NCBI GenBank assembly: GCA_043738625.1 | Contig: JAYUFR010000019.1 | Coordinates: forward strand, 1-22,341 | Reading direction: 5' to 3' | Length of the DNA stretch: 22,341 nt | From: JANYCD01 sp043738625 | GTDB taxonomy: Bacteria; Pseudomonadota; Gammaproteobacteria; Burkholderiales; Rhodocyclaceae | Part shown: positions 7,346 through 15,300 of the stretch, piece after piece | Layout of the letters: each line of letters begins with the position of its first letter | How positions within the stretch are numbered: the first letter of the stretch is position 1 | Translations under genes and position numbers: made by a program | The notes under the pieces: generated by a model | The model's input: only the letters and a program-made list of their open reading frames with translations | Told to the model about the DNA's origin: nothing | Databases searched by the model: none

Positions 7346-8305
7346 ATGAATGACTTAAGCAAAGAATCGGCGACCCTGCTGGAAGTCGGAGAAGAAGGCG
7401 TCGGGCAGCGCATCGACAATTTCCTGCTGCGTGTGGCCAAGGGCGTGCCGAAGAGCCATATCTATCGCATCCTGCGCAGCGGCGAGGTCCGGGTCAACAA
7501 GGGACGGATCGGGGCCGACTATCGCTTGCAGTCGGGAGATCTGATCCGGGTCCCACCGATTCGGGTGGCCGAGAAGTCATCTCGGGCGGCCGTCCCGGCC
7601 CGGGAATTTGCCATCGTCTTTGCCGATGATGCGCTGACCGTCCTCGACAAACCGGCCGGAGTGGCGGTTCATGGCGGCAGTGGCGTGAGCTTTGGCGTAA
7701 TCGAACAGTTGCGCCAGGCCCGGCCTGAAGCCCGCTTCCTTGAGTTGGCGCACCGGCTTGATCGGGAGACTTCCGGCTTGCTTATCGTTGCCACGAAACG
7801 TTCCGCTCTCGTCAAACTGCATGACCTGTTTCGTGATGGCGGCATTTCAAAACGCTACCTGGCGCTGGTCAAGGGGCGGTGGCAAAACGCGTTGCAACAT
7901 GTACGACTGCCACTCAACAAATACCTGACCGCCGAAGGTGAGCGTCGCGTCAGTGTTGGCGAAGGCGGCAAGGAAGCCCACTCGATTGTTCGTCTGCTTG
8001 CTCGCTGGGAGAATTTCAGTCTGGTCGAGGTGGAACTCAAGACCGGTCGCACCCATCAGATCCGGGTCCATCTTGCGCATTTGGGTTTTCCCCTGGCGGG
8101 TGACGACAAATATGGCGATTTCAAGTTGAACCGCGATTTGCAGACGGCCGGTTTGAAACGCATGTTTCTTCATGCCGCGAAGCTTTCTTTCACTCACCCG
8201 CTGACCGGACAGGCACTGGAGCTGGAAGCTCCGCTGCCACCCGAACTGCAACAATTCCTGACCCGTATCGATACCAATGAAAAGCGGAGCCATGGCACGA
8301 TTTGA
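7346..8305 (+). CDS. rluC: 23S rRNA pseudouridine synthase, RluC type
   Basis: RluC isomerises uridines in 23S rRNA (U955/2504/2580 in E. coli). The protein is 319 aa. An S4 RNA-binding domain covers about residues 18-75 (Q-R-I-D-N-F-L...S-H-I-Y-R-I-L-R-S-G-E-V-R-V-N). The pseudouridine synthase domain follows, with the catalytic Asp139 in H-R-L-D-R-E-T-S-G and the K-T-G-R-T-H-Q-I-R motif. The frame is open back to 7148 but that stretch has no domain character. The ATG at 7346 matches the usual start shortly before the S4 domain, although its ribosome binding site is poor. The divergent rne-rluC arrangement is conserved in proteobacteria and supports the RluC assignment. Confidence 0.93.
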   Translation: MNDLSKESATLLEVGEEGVGQRIDNFLLRVAKGVPKSHIYRILRSGEVRVNKGRIGADYRLQSGDLIRVPPIRVAEKSSRAAVPAREFAIVFADDALTVLDKPAGVAVHGGSGVSFGVIEQLRQARPEARFLELAHRLDRETSGLLIVATKRSALVKLHDLFRDGGISKRYLALVKGRWQNALQHVRLPLNKYLTAEGERRVSVGEGGKEAHSIVRLLARWENFSLVEVELKTGRTHQIRVHLAHLGFPLAGDDKYGDFKLNRDLQTAGLKRMFLHAAKLSFTHPLTGQALELEAPLPPELQQFLTRIDTNEKRSHGTI

Positions 8306-8945
8306 AATGATCGTCTTCGACTGGGACGGGACGTTGATGGATTCGACGGGATTCATAGCGTTTTGCATCCAGGCTGCCGCCAGGGATCTGGGCCTGGCAG
8401 CGCCGAGTGACGAAGCCGCGCGTTACATCATCGGACTGGGCATGCAGGATGCGATGAGTCATGCGCTGCCCGGTCTGACGCAGGAACGTTATGGCGAAAT
8501 GGCGGAACGCTATCGGCATCATTTCCTTGCACATAATTTGGCCTTGCCCTTGTTTCCCGGAATTGCAGAGTTGATCCGCGATCTGGGCGTCAGAAGTCAC
8601 GTGTTGGCGGTGGCGACCGGCAAGGGGCGCCATGGGCTGAATCAGGCATTTCAAGTGACCGGAATAGGTGAATGCTTCCACGGTTCGCGCTGTGCCGACG
8701 AATGTTTTTCCAAACCGCATCCGCAAATGCTGGAAGAGCTGATGGACGAGTTCGGCATCGAAAAAGACGCGACGCTGATGATCGGTGACACCACGCATGA
8801 CCTGCTGATGGCAAAAAATGCCGGTGTCGCGGCCTTGGCTGTCAGTTACGGCGCACACCCGCGCGACTTGTTGATGACGGAGACGCCGTTGCTGTGCGTC
8901 GACAGCGTTGATGAATTGGCGGCATGGCTGCGCACGAACGCCTGA
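8292..8945 (+). CDS. HAD-superfamily phosphatase (Gph-like, HAD-IA)
   Basis: This 217-aa hydrolase has all four HAD motifs: the nucleophile Asp10 in D-W-D-G-T, Thr109 in A-T-G-K-G, Lys141 in K-P-H-P, and the metal Asp166/Asp170 in G-D-T-T-H-D. A helical cap lies between motifs I and II. Family members dephosphorylate phosphoglycolate or other small phosphoesters; the substrate is unresolved. I chose ATG 8292 because M-A-R-F...F-D-W-D-G-T resembles homologue N-termini and a GGAG lies just before it, though only 2 nt away. ATG 8277 is the alternative. Either start overlaps rluC, which makes co-transcription likely. Confidence 0.88.
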   Translation: MARFEMIVFDWDGTLMDSTGFIAFCIQAAARDLGLAAPSDEAARYIIGLGMQDAMSHALPGLTQERYGEMAERYRHHFLAHNLALPLFPGIAELIRDLGVRSHVLAVATGKGRHGLNQAFQVTGIGECFHGSRCADECFSKPHPQMLEELMDEFGIEKDATLMIGDTTHDLLMAKNAGVAALAVSYGAHPRDLLMTETPLLCVDSVDELAAWLRTNA

Positions 8946-9280
8946 TCTGCGAAAGCTCCGCGCTGGTTGAAGGCGGGATGGGCGTTTGCTTCGAAGTTAA
9001 CGGTGAGAAAGTCCCGGTATCTGCCTTCGTTGTCCGTTTCGGCGGGAAGGTTCACGCTTATCTCAATCGTTGCGGACATGTGCCGGTTGAGATGGATTGG
9101 CAAAAGGGCAGGTTCTTTGATATGTCCGGTTTATACTTGGTTTGTACGACGCATGGTGCGCTCTACGCACCGGAAAGCGGGCGCTGTCTGGGCGGTCGCT
9201 GCAACGGCAAGGGATTGGTCAGTGTGCCGGTGGTGGAACGCGATGGTGGCATCTATCAAATTGAAATTGAAAGCGAGTAA
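8924..9280 (+). CDS. Rieske [2Fe-2S] ferredoxin-like protein
   Basis: This 118-aa single-domain protein has a Rieske cluster site: C50-x-H52 in N-R-C-G-H and C74-x-x-H77 in C-T-T-H-G. No signal peptide or membrane anchor is visible, so it is probably cytoplasmic and resembles the small ferredoxin components of oxygenases. The redox partner is unknown. The start overlaps the HAD phosphatase gene by 22 nt, and the S49 peptidase gene follows after 5 nt, so this is part of a compact operon. In betaproteobacteria a small Rieske gene commonly sits at this position, which argues for a conserved but undefined housekeeping role. Confidence 0.9.
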   Translation: MAAHERLICESSALVEGGMGVCFEVNGEKVPVSAFVVRFGGKVHAYLNRCGHVPVEMDWQKGRFFDMSGLYLVCTTHGALYAPESGRCLGGRCNGKGLVSVPVVERDGGIYQIEIESE

Positions 9281-9285
9281 GCAAA

Positions 9286-10233
9286 GTGTCCGACTCCAGC
9301 GAATCGAATTGGGAACGCAAAATTCTTGAAAAAGTGGCGCTAGCCGCCATTGCCGAACAGCGGCGCGGTCGGCGTTGGGGGATATGCTTCAAGCTGCTGG
9401 GTTTCGCCTACCTTGCCGTGATCGTGAGTACGTTTGTCGATTGGGGCGGAGAAGCGAAGAAGTTTGGTGACAGCGGCAAATACACCGCGCTGGTGCGGAT
9501 GAACGGCATCATCCAGGCCGGTGGCGAGGTCAGCGGAGAGAACGTAATCGAAGCCCTGGGCTCGGCTTTCGGCGACAAGAATGTGGCCGGCGTCATATTG
9601 ATGATCAACAGTCCCGGCGGAAGTCCTGTTCAGGCCGGCATGATCAATGATGAAATCGTTCGATTGCGCGCCAAGAACAAGGCTGTGCCGCTTTATGTCG
9701 TGGTGGAGGACGTCTGTGCTTCAGGCGGTTACTACGTCGCAGCCGCGGCAGACAAGATCTATGTGAACAAAGGCAGTATCGTCGGCTCCATCGGCGTCTT
9801 GATGGATGGCTTCGGCTTTACCGGTACCATGGAAAAACTGGGGATCGAACGACGCTTGTTGACAGCGGGCGAGAACAAGGGTTTCCTCGATCCGTTTTCA
9901 CCAATGATCGCGAGTCACAAGGAACATGCGCAACAGATGCTGGGCGAAATCCATCAGCAGTTCATCGACGTGGTGCGCAAGGGCCGCGGCAATCGGTTGA
10001 AAGAGACCCCCAACATGTTCTCCGGCTTGATGTGGACTGGTGCCAAGAGTGTAGAACTTGGCCTCAGCGACGGTTACGGCACGGTCGACTCTGTAGCTCG
10101 GGATGTGATCAAGGCGGAACACGTTCGCGACTTTACGGTCAAGCTGAATATCGCCGAAAAATTTGCCAAACGTTTTGGCACTACCCTGGCCGAAGGCCTC
10201 GTTGGTAGTTTGGCTCGCGTCAACCTTCGCTGA
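9286..10233 (+). CDS. S49 family signal peptide peptidase (SppA-like, short form)
   Basis: This 315-aa membrane protease has one hydrophobic segment at about residues 36-52 and a ClpP/crotonase-like catalytic domain behind it. It is predicted to cleave leftover signal peptides in the membrane. The nucleophile is probably Ser146 in C-A-S-G-G-Y-Y and the general base Lys198 in E-N-K-G-F. Their 52-residue spacing is what is known for Bacillus subtilis SppA. The N-P-G/S-P-G-G oxyanion segment lies at about 108-113. The start is GTG 9286 with a weak upstream GAGTAAG. This is the half-length form, not the double-domain E. coli SppA. Its 3' end overlaps the convergent methyltransferase gene by 14 nt. 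Confidence 0.93.
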   Translation: MSDSSESNWERKILEKVALAAIAEQRRGRRWGICFKLLGFAYLAVIVSTFVDWGGEAKKFGDSGKYTALVRMNGIIQAGGEVSGENVIEALGSAFGDKNVAGVILMINSPGGSPVQAGMINDEIVRLRAKNKAVPLYVVVEDVCASGGYYVAAAADKIYVNKGSIVGSIGVLMDGFGFTGTMEKLGIERRLLTAGENKGFLDPFSPMIASHKEHAQQMLGEIHQQFIDVVRKGRGNRLKETPNMFSGLMWTGAKSVELGLSDGYGTVDSVARDVIKAEHVRDFTVKLNIAEKFAKRFGTTLAEGLVGSLARVNLR

Positions 10234-10933
10234 GAATCAGGAAGACGGTCGGTCGTCGGTCAAGTTGCGGTGGAGTTTTTTGGCGCCATTCGGCGATGCG
10301 GTGCGTAACGATGGATTCGCTGCTCAGCGTCAGGTCGCTTGCCAGGCAGAGTCGCGTGGCGGGGACACAGACTTTTAGCAGGGCCTGAAACAGCGCGGCG
10401 TTGCGGTAAGGCGTCTCGATGAACAACTGGGTTTGTTTGAGGTTTCGTGACTCTTTTTCCAGTTCCGCGATTCTTTTGCTTCGCTCGGGTTCCCGCGCCG
10501 GAAGGTAGCCGTGAAAGGCAAAGCGCTGGCCTTCCAAACCAGAGGCCATCAGCGCCAGTAACAGTGAGCAAGGCCCGACCAGTGGCCGCACCACGATGCC
10601 CAGCTGATGTGCGCGGCGTACCAGCAATGCGCCAGGATCGGCGATGCCGGGGCAACCGGCCTCGGACATCACTCCCATGTCATGGCCGCTGACGACAGGG
10701 CTCAGCAGACGATCCAGATCGGCGGCAGCAGGATGGTCGGGAAGCGTTTCGATGGACAACGCCTGCAACGGCACGGGATGCTGCATGCGTTTGAGTTCCG
10801 CGCGCGCGGTCTTGGCATTTTCGACAACGTAATGATGCAACCGGCATGCCGCTTCGCGTGTTGCGGCCGGCAGAAACTCCGGCCATGGTGCATTACCCAG
10901 TGCAACCGGTATGAGAAAGAGGGTTCCGGCCAT
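10220..10933 (-). CDS. SAM-dependent tetrapyrrole-methylase-fold methyltransferase (RsmI-like paralogue)
   Basis: This 237-aa protein belongs to the fold of RsmI and the cobalamin/siroheme methylases. The core segments are G-V-M-S-E-A-G-C-P-G-I-A-D-P-G, the V-G-P-C-S-L-L-L-A-L-M-A-S-G-L loop and a F-H-G-Y-L-P segment, and all resemble RsmI (16S rRNA C1402 2'-O-methylation). It is about 50 residues shorter than RsmI, and its N-terminus (L-I-P-V-A-L-G-N) lacks the usual V-A-T-P-I-G-N-L-x-D. I therefore read it as the RsmI-like paralogue typical of this gene neighbourhood and not as RsmI itself; its target is unknown. Its start overlaps the stop of yceF by one base (TGATG). Confidence 0.85.
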   Translation of the reverse strand: MAGTLFLIPVALGNAPWPEFLPAATREAACRLHHYVVENAKTARAELKRMQHPVPLQALSIETLPDHPAAADLDRLLSPVVSGHDMGVMSEAGCPGIADPGALLVRRAHQLGIVVRPLVGPCSLLLALMASGLEGQRFAFHGYLPAREPERSKRIAELEKESRNLKQTQLFIETPYRNAALFQALLKVCVPATRLCLASDLTLSSESIVTHRIAEWRQKTPPQLDRRPTVFLILSEG

Positions 10934-11508
10934 CAGGGAACCAGAACGTTCTCTGTCCTCAACATGTCACAAAGTGCGATCAGGGGCAGGCCGACGAGTG
11001 CGTTGGGGTCGTCGCCGCGCATGTATTCCAGCAGTGAAATGCCCAGGCCCTCGGATTTTGCGCTGCCTGCGCAATTCAGTGCGTCTTCCCGATCGAGATA
11101 ACGGAGGATTTCGCTGGCGGAAAGCTTGCGAAAGCGGACTTCGGTGGCAATGCCACGTACCTGTGTTCGGCCGCTAGCAGTGTTGAGCAGGCACAGTCCT
11201 GTATGGAACACCACCGTTTTCCCGCTCATTTGGCTGAGCTGGATCCTCGCGTTCGCGCGAGTGCCGGGCTTGTCGAAACGCTGGTCGTCGAGAAATGCGA
11301 CCTGGTCGCTGCCGATGATCAACGAATCCGGGAAGCGGCCGGCGACTGCAAGTGCTTTGGCCTCGGCGAGACGCTCCGCGGTTGCCGCCGGTGTTTCCTT
11401 GGGAAGGGGGGCTTCATCGGTGTCGGGAGCGGCCACTTCAAACGGCAGTTGCAGACGAGCCAGAAGCTCGCGGCGGAAGGCCGAAGTCGATGCGAGGATG
11501 AGCCTCAT
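10933..11508 (-). CDS. yceF: Maf-family nucleotide pyrophosphatase (YceF type, 7-methyl-GTP)
   Basis: This 191-aa enzyme hydrolyses non-canonical NTPs. The N-terminal L-I-L-A-S-T-S-x-x-R-R-x-L-L motif, the catalytic Asp68 in I-I-G-S-D-Q and the C-terminal C-A-G-S-x-K-S-E-G and D-P-N-x-L-V-G-L-P-L segments match the YceF subgroup, for which m7GTP pyrophosphatase activity is established. The frame is open a further 20 codons upstream, but the start at 11506-11508 gives the exact family N-terminus. No strong ribosome binding site is seen. It is divergent from yceD with a 65-bp gap, as in the classic yceF/yceD-rpmF-plsX-fab neighbourhood. Confidence 0.93.
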   Translation of the reverse strand: MRLILASTSAFRRELLARLQLPFEVAAPDTDEAPLPKETPAATAERLAEAKALAVAGRFPDSLIIGSDQVAFLDDQRFDKPGTRANARIQLSQMSGKTVVFHTGLCLLNTASGRTQVRGIATEVRFRKLSASEILRYLDREDALNCAGSAKSEGLGISLLEYMRGDDPNALVGLPLIALCDMLRTENVLVP

Positions 11509-11573
11509 GTTTCTGTTTTGACTGGACTTAAGGCTGGACTTAGCGAGGCCGCACATGATAACATCCACGGTTT

Positions 11574-12083
11574 ATGTCGCGCCAGGCAGACACCGATTTT
11601 GCACAGGCAGTTATTGATAGCCTGGAGTTCGCCAGTGTTGCTGGCAGGCTCTCCGGACCGATCACTATTGCAACGCTGGGCCGGATTGCGGATAGCCTTG
11701 CCAGCGAAGCCGGTTCGCTGGAGTGCGTCGTGCAGGGCGAGACGGATCAGGATGGCAACAATTTCCTGCTTCTGGCGGTAGCCGGCATATTGCAATTGCG
11801 CTGTCAGCGCTGCCTGGAAAGCATGACGCATGCGTTGCGGATTGACAAGCGGCTGCTGCTGGTTGCACCGGGTGGCGCGTGGCCTGATGATGAGTTGGAG
11901 AATGATGAGCTCGACGCCATCGAGGCCAGCAAGACGATGACGTTGTTGCCGCTGATTGAAGAGGAAGTGTTGCTGGCATTGCCGATTGCGCCGCGCCATG
12001 AAATCTGCGCGCCGCCGGTGGTGATGGACAAGGATCGCGAGCCTTCGGCTTTTGCGGTGTTGGCGCAGTTCAGGAAGCATTGA
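11574..12083 (+). CDS. yceD: YceD family protein (DUF177), 23S rRNA accumulation protein
   Basis: This 169-aa acidic protein has the C-x-R-C-L-E cysteine pair near residue 80 and a third cysteine in H-E-I-C-A-P-P, as expected of DUF177/YceD proteins. Members are linked to 23S rRNA accumulation and large-subunit biogenesis, and the gene almost always precedes rpmF, as it does here (16 nt apart). The ATG at 11574 has no evident ribosome binding site. A TTGACT at 11518-11523 in the divergent gap could be a -35 box for this gene, but the hexamer 17 nt later (TAGCGA) is a poor -10 box. Confidence 0.92.
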   Translation: MSRQADTDFAQAVIDSLEFASVAGRLSGPITIATLGRIADSLASEAGSLECVVQGETDQDGNNFLLLAVAGILQLRCQRCLESMTHALRIDKRLLLVAPGGAWPDDELENDELDAIEASKTMTLLPLIEEEVLLALPIAPRHEICAPPVVMDKDREPSAFAVLAQFRKH

Positions 12084-12099
12084 AACAAGGAGTCGTGAA

Positions 12100-12279
12100 A
12101 TGGCTGTTCAGCAAAACAAAAAATCCCCGTCGAAGCGCGGCATGCATCGCGCGCATGACTTTTTGACCAATCCTCCGCTGGCGGTTGAATCGACCACTGG
12201 TGAAGTGCATTTGCGCCACCATATCTCCCCGTCCGGCGTGTATCGCGGCAAGAAGGTATTGAAGGCCAAAGGCGAATAA
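12100..12279 (+). CDS. rpmF: 50S ribosomal protein L32
   Basis: The 59-aa basic protein matches L32: M-A-V-Q-Q-N-K-K-S at the N-terminus, S-K-R-G-M-H-R-A-H-D, then G-E-V-H-L-R-H-H and Y-R-G-K-K-V. There are no zinc-binding cysteines, as in the E. coli form. The frame is open to 12052, but AAGGAG at 12087-12092 with a 7-nt spacer fixes the start at 12100. It sits between yceD and plsX, linking ribosome assembly to lipid synthesis in one transcription unit. Confidence 0.97.
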   Translation: MAVQQNKKSPSKRGMHRAHDFLTNPPLAVESTTGEVHLRHHISPSGVYRGKKVLKAKGE

Positions 12280-12289
12280 TTCATTCGCT

Positions 12290-12327
12290 GAAAACGGCCG
12301 GGTGCGTATTCGCATCCGGCCGTTTTC
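12290..12327 (+). terminator. terminator-like hairpin between rpmF and plsX
   Basis: A 17-bp stem (12290-12306 with 12311-12327) closes a TATT loop. The only imperfection is one G-T pair. The 5' arm starts GAAAACGGCC and the 3' arm ends GGCCGTTTTC, so AAAA/TTTT form the base like a bidirectional terminator. It ends directly before ATG 12328. In a cluster normally co-transcribed it would act as partial terminator, 3'-end stabiliser for rpmF mRNA, or a structure occluding plsX initiation. Confidence 0.75.
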
Positions 12328-12345
12328 ATGACCAGACCCGATACG

Positions 12346-13374
12346 ATGGCGATTACCATCGCGGTGGATTGCATGGGCGGTGATCACGGTCCCTCGGTCA
12401 CCCTGCCTGCCACTTTTGATTTTCTGCGGCGTGATCCCGACTGCGCGGCCATTTTGGTCGGGCCTCAGGAAACCTTGCATGCGCTTTCGCGCAAGGCTGC
12501 TGAAGAGTTTGGTGAGCGTTTGCGCATTCACAATGCCACCGAAGTGGTGACCATGTCCGAGCCGGTCGCGTCAGCGCTGCGCAACAAGAAGGATTCGTCG
12601 ATGCGCGTGGCCATCGATTTGGTCAAGCAAGGCGTCGCGGATGCCGCGATCTCGGCCGGCAATACCGGCGCGCTGATGGCCATTTCAAGATTCGTTTTGA
12701 AAACATTGCCCGGAATCGATCGGCCAGCCATTGCCACCATATTGCCGACGGAACATGGTCATGTGTACGTCCTCGACCTCGGCGCCAATGTCGATTGCCA
12801 GCCCGAGCATCTGCTGCAGTTCGGCATCATGGGTGCAATGCTGGTGTCTGCGCTGGAGCATCGCGACGGTCCCAGCGTCGGTCTGCTCAACATCGGCGAA
12901 GAAGACATCAAGGGCAACGAGACCGTCAAGCTCGCCGCAGAGTTGCTCAAGGCTAGCGGCCTCAACTTCTATGGCAACGTTGAAGGCAACGATATTTATA
13001 AAGGCACGACTGACGTCGTGGTGTGCGACGGTTTTGTCGGCAATGTCGTGCTCAAGGCGTCCGAAGGTTTGACCACGATGGTTGCCAATGGCCTCAAGGA
13101 AGAGTTCTCGCGCAACGTATTCACCAAACTCGCCGCGCTTGTGGCGCTGCCGGTGATCAAGGCCTTCAAGCGACGCTTTGATCATCGTGCTTACAACGGG
13201 GCCAGTCTGCTTGGTCTCAGAGGCATCGTCTTCAAGAGCCATGGATCGGCTGATATCTTTGCCTTCGACTGCGCCCTCGAAAGGGCGGCCGAGGCTGCGC
13301 GCAATCGCTTGCCGGAAAAAATTGCCGCGCGCATGGCGGCCATGACTGTGCAACCGCTCGCTCAATCGTTATGA
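12346..13374 (+). CDS. plsX: phosphate acyltransferase PlsX
   Basis: PlsX converts acyl-ACP and phosphate to acyl-phosphate, the acyl donor for PlsY in phospholipid synthesis; it is a peripheral membrane protein. The N-terminus I-A-V-D-C-M-G-G-D-H-G-P is diagnostic. Other family segments are S-A-G-N-T-G-A-L-M, L-N-I-G-E-E, K-G-N-E-T-V and D-V-V-V-C-D-G-F-V-G-N. With ATG 12346 the protein is 342 aa. ATG 12328 adds six residues but touches the upstream hairpin and leaves no room for a ribosome binding site. Neither start has a clear one. The stop overlaps the fabH start by 4 nt (ATGA). Confidence 0.96.
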   Translation: MAITIAVDCMGGDHGPSVTLPATFDFLRRDPDCAAILVGPQETLHALSRKAAEEFGERLRIHNATEVVTMSEPVASALRNKKDSSMRVAIDLVKQGVADAAISAGNTGALMAISRFVLKTLPGIDRPAIATILPTEHGHVYVLDLGANVDCQPEHLLQFGIMGAMLVSALEHRDGPSVGLLNIGEEDIKGNETVKLAAELLKASGLNFYGNVEGNDIYKGTTDVVVCDGFVGNVVLKASEGLTTMVANGLKEEFSRNVFTKLAALVALPVIKAFKRRFDHRAYNGASLLGLRGIVFKSHGSADIFAFDCALERAAEAARNRLPEKIAARMAAMTVQPLAQSL

Positions 13375-14339
13375 CCTTCGCCAAAATCACCGGGACCGGC
13401 AGCTATCTGCCAGGCAAGCCAGTCAGCAATGCCGAACTGATCGCCATGCATGGTCTCGACTCCAGCGACGAGTGGATCATCGCGCGTACCGGAATCCGTT
13501 TCCGTCACCTGGCGCCCGCGAATACGACAGCCAGCGATCTGGCGCTGGAGGCGGGCCGTCGGGCTCTGGAAGCCGCGGGTCGCCAGCCGAACGATCTCGA
13601 CATGATCATCGTGGCGACTTCCACGCCGGACTACATTTTTCCGAGCACCGCGGCGTTGCTACAGGCCAAGCTCGGTGTTTCCAACGGTACGCCGGCGTTC
13701 GATTTGCAAGCGGTATGCAGCGGTTTTGCCTATGCGCTGTCGGTAGCGGAAAAATTTATCCGCAGCGGTTCGAACCGCTGCGTGCTCGTGGTCGGTGCCG
13801 AAGTATTTTCCCGGATTCTTGACTGGAAGGATCGTGGTACCTGCATCCTTTTTGGCGATGGCGCTGGCGCCATCGTGCTTGAGGCCTCCGATACCCCGGG
13901 GATCCTTGCCACCGCCCTGCATGCCGACGGTTCGCACCACAACATGCTTTCGGTGCCCGGCCAGATCTGTGGCGGTTTGCCGACCGGCGACCCGTTCCTG
14001 CGCATGGATGGCCAAGCCGTATTCAAATTTGCAGTAAAGGTGCTGGCCGAAGTGGCGGAAGAGGTTTTGGCTGCCGGTGGAATGACAGCCGAACAGGTCG
14101 ACTGGCTGATCCCCCACCAAGCCAATATCCGCATCCTGCAATCGACTGCGAAGAAACTGGGACTGCCGATCGAAAAATGCGTGGTGGCAGTTGATCGTCA
14201 CGGCAACACTTCCGCAGCTTCGATTCCACTCGCGCTTGACGAATCAGTACGTGCCGGCACCATCAAGCGCGGGGATACCTTGCTGCTGGAAGGGGTCGGC
14301 GGCGGATTCACCTGGGGCGCAGCCCTCATCAAATTTTGA
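13371..14339 (+). CDS. fabH: beta-ketoacyl-ACP synthase III (FabH)
   Basis: FabH starts fatty acid synthesis by condensing acetyl-CoA with malonyl-ACP. The 322-aa length is normal. The catalytic triad is visible: Cys116 in A-V-C-S-G-F, His249 in I-P-H-Q-A-N and Asn279 in H-G-N-T-S-A-A-S. The G-V-G-G-G-F-T-W-G end is also typical. The start overlaps the plsX stop (ATGA), which couples acyl-phosphate production with chain initiation. fabD follows after 16 nt. Confidence 0.98.
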   Translation: MTFAKITGTGSYLPGKPVSNAELIAMHGLDSSDEWIIARTGIRFRHLAPANTTASDLALEAGRRALEAAGRQPNDLDMIIVATSTPDYIFPSTAALLQAKLGVSNGTPAFDLQAVCSGFAYALSVAEKFIRSGSNRCVLVVGAEVFSRILDWKDRGTCILFGDGAGAIVLEASDTPGILATALHADGSHHNMLSVPGQICGGLPTGDPFLRMDGQAVFKFAVKVLAEVAEEVLAAGGMTAEQVDWLIPHQANIRILQSTAKKLGLPIEKCVVAVDRHGNTSAASIPLALDESVRAGTIKRGDTLLLEGVGGGFTWGAALIKF

Positions 14340-14355
14340 TGCTGAAAATATCGCC

Positions 14356-15288
14356 ATGAACTTCGCTCTTATATTCCCTGGTCAAGGCTCACAGTCGCTC
14401 GGCATGATGGCCGCTTACGGTGACAGTCCGGTTATCCGCGCTACATTTGATGAGGCGTCTGCTTCCCTCGGTCGCGATCTGTGGCAACTGATTGTTGAAG
14501 GGCCTGCCGAAGCGCTCAACCAGACCGTCAATACCCAACCCCTGATGTTGACCAGCGGTATCGCTGCATACCGCCTGTGGCAGGAAAAGCACGGCCCCAT
14601 GCCGGCCATGGTGGCTGGACATAGTCTCGGTGAGTATTCCGCTCTGGTCGCTGCCGGCGTATTGAAATTGAAAGATGCCGTACCTCTGGTGGAATTTCGC
14701 GCCAAGGCAATGCAGGAAGCGGTGCCGGCAGGTGAAGGCGCCATGGCCGCAATTCTCGGTTTGGATGTGCCGAATATTCAGGCTGCGTGTATAGAGGCTG
14801 CGCAGGGTCAAGTGGTGCAGGCGGTGAATTTCAATTCACCGGAACAGACCGTGATTGCAGGTCACGCCGCCGCCGTGCAACGCGCGGCTGATGCGTGCAA
14901 GGCACGCGGCGCCAAACGCAGCGTGATGTTGCCGGTCTCCGCTCCATTCCATTGCTCCCTGATGCAGCCGGCAGCGGAAAAGCTCAAGGGAAAATTGGCG
15001 ACCGTTGACTTTGCGATTCCGCGGATTCCGGTGATCAACAACGTGGACGTGGCCGTCGAATCGGATCCGGAAAAAATCAGGGATGCACTGGTGCGTCAGG
15101 CCGCTGCGCCGGTGCGCTGGGTGCAGATCATGCGCGCGATGCAGCAGGCCGGCATGACGCAGGTGTTTGAATGCGGCCCCGGCAAGGTTCTGGCGGGTGG
15201 GGTGAAGCGTTGCGCCGAAGGGCTGGTGGGCGGCGCGATGGCCGATCTGGCCGGAATCGATGCCGCTCTGGCAATTGTCAACGCATAA
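14356..15288 (+). CDS. fabD: malonyl-CoA:ACP transacylase (FabD)
   Basis: FabD loads malonate from malonyl-CoA onto AcpP. The 310-aa protein has F-P-G-Q-G-S-Q at the N-terminus, the nucleophile Ser90 in G-H-S-L-G-E-Y, Arg115 in E-F-R-A-K-A-M-Q, and His199 in A-P-F-H-C-S-L-M. The open frame runs back into fabH (to 14191), but ATG 14356 gives the family N-terminus. The ribosome binding site is weak, consistent with translation following on from fabH. fabG begins 12 nt after its stop. Confidence 0.98.
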   Translation: MNFALIFPGQGSQSLGMMAAYGDSPVIRATFDEASASLGRDLWQLIVEGPAEALNQTVNTQPLMLTSGIAAYRLWQEKHGPMPAMVAGHSLGEYSALVAAGVLKLKDAVPLVEFRAKAMQEAVPAGEGAMAAILGLDVPNIQAACIEAAQGQVVQAVNFNSPEQTVIAGHAAAVQRAADACKARGAKRSVMLPVSAPFHCSLMQPAAEKLKGKLATVDFAIPRIPVINNVDVAVESDPEKIRDALVRQAAAPVRWVQIMRAMQQAGMTQVFECGPGKVLAGGVKRCAEGLVGGAMADLAGIDAALAIVNA

Positions 15289-15300
15289 AGGAATCTACCG

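Noticed and set aside
7093..7353. 86-codon GTG-started frame ending across the rluC start
   Set aside because: No ribosome binding site and no recognisable features. A leader peptide cannot be excluded but is unsupported.
7000..7440. 146-codon minus-strand frame overlapping the rluC start and rne leader
   Set aside because: Arg/Ser-rich composition typical of an antisense shadow frame in GC-rich DNA.
11518..11546. TTGACT-17-TAGCGA as a yceD promoter
   Set aside because: The -35 half is good but the -10 half is too far from consensus to list as a feature.
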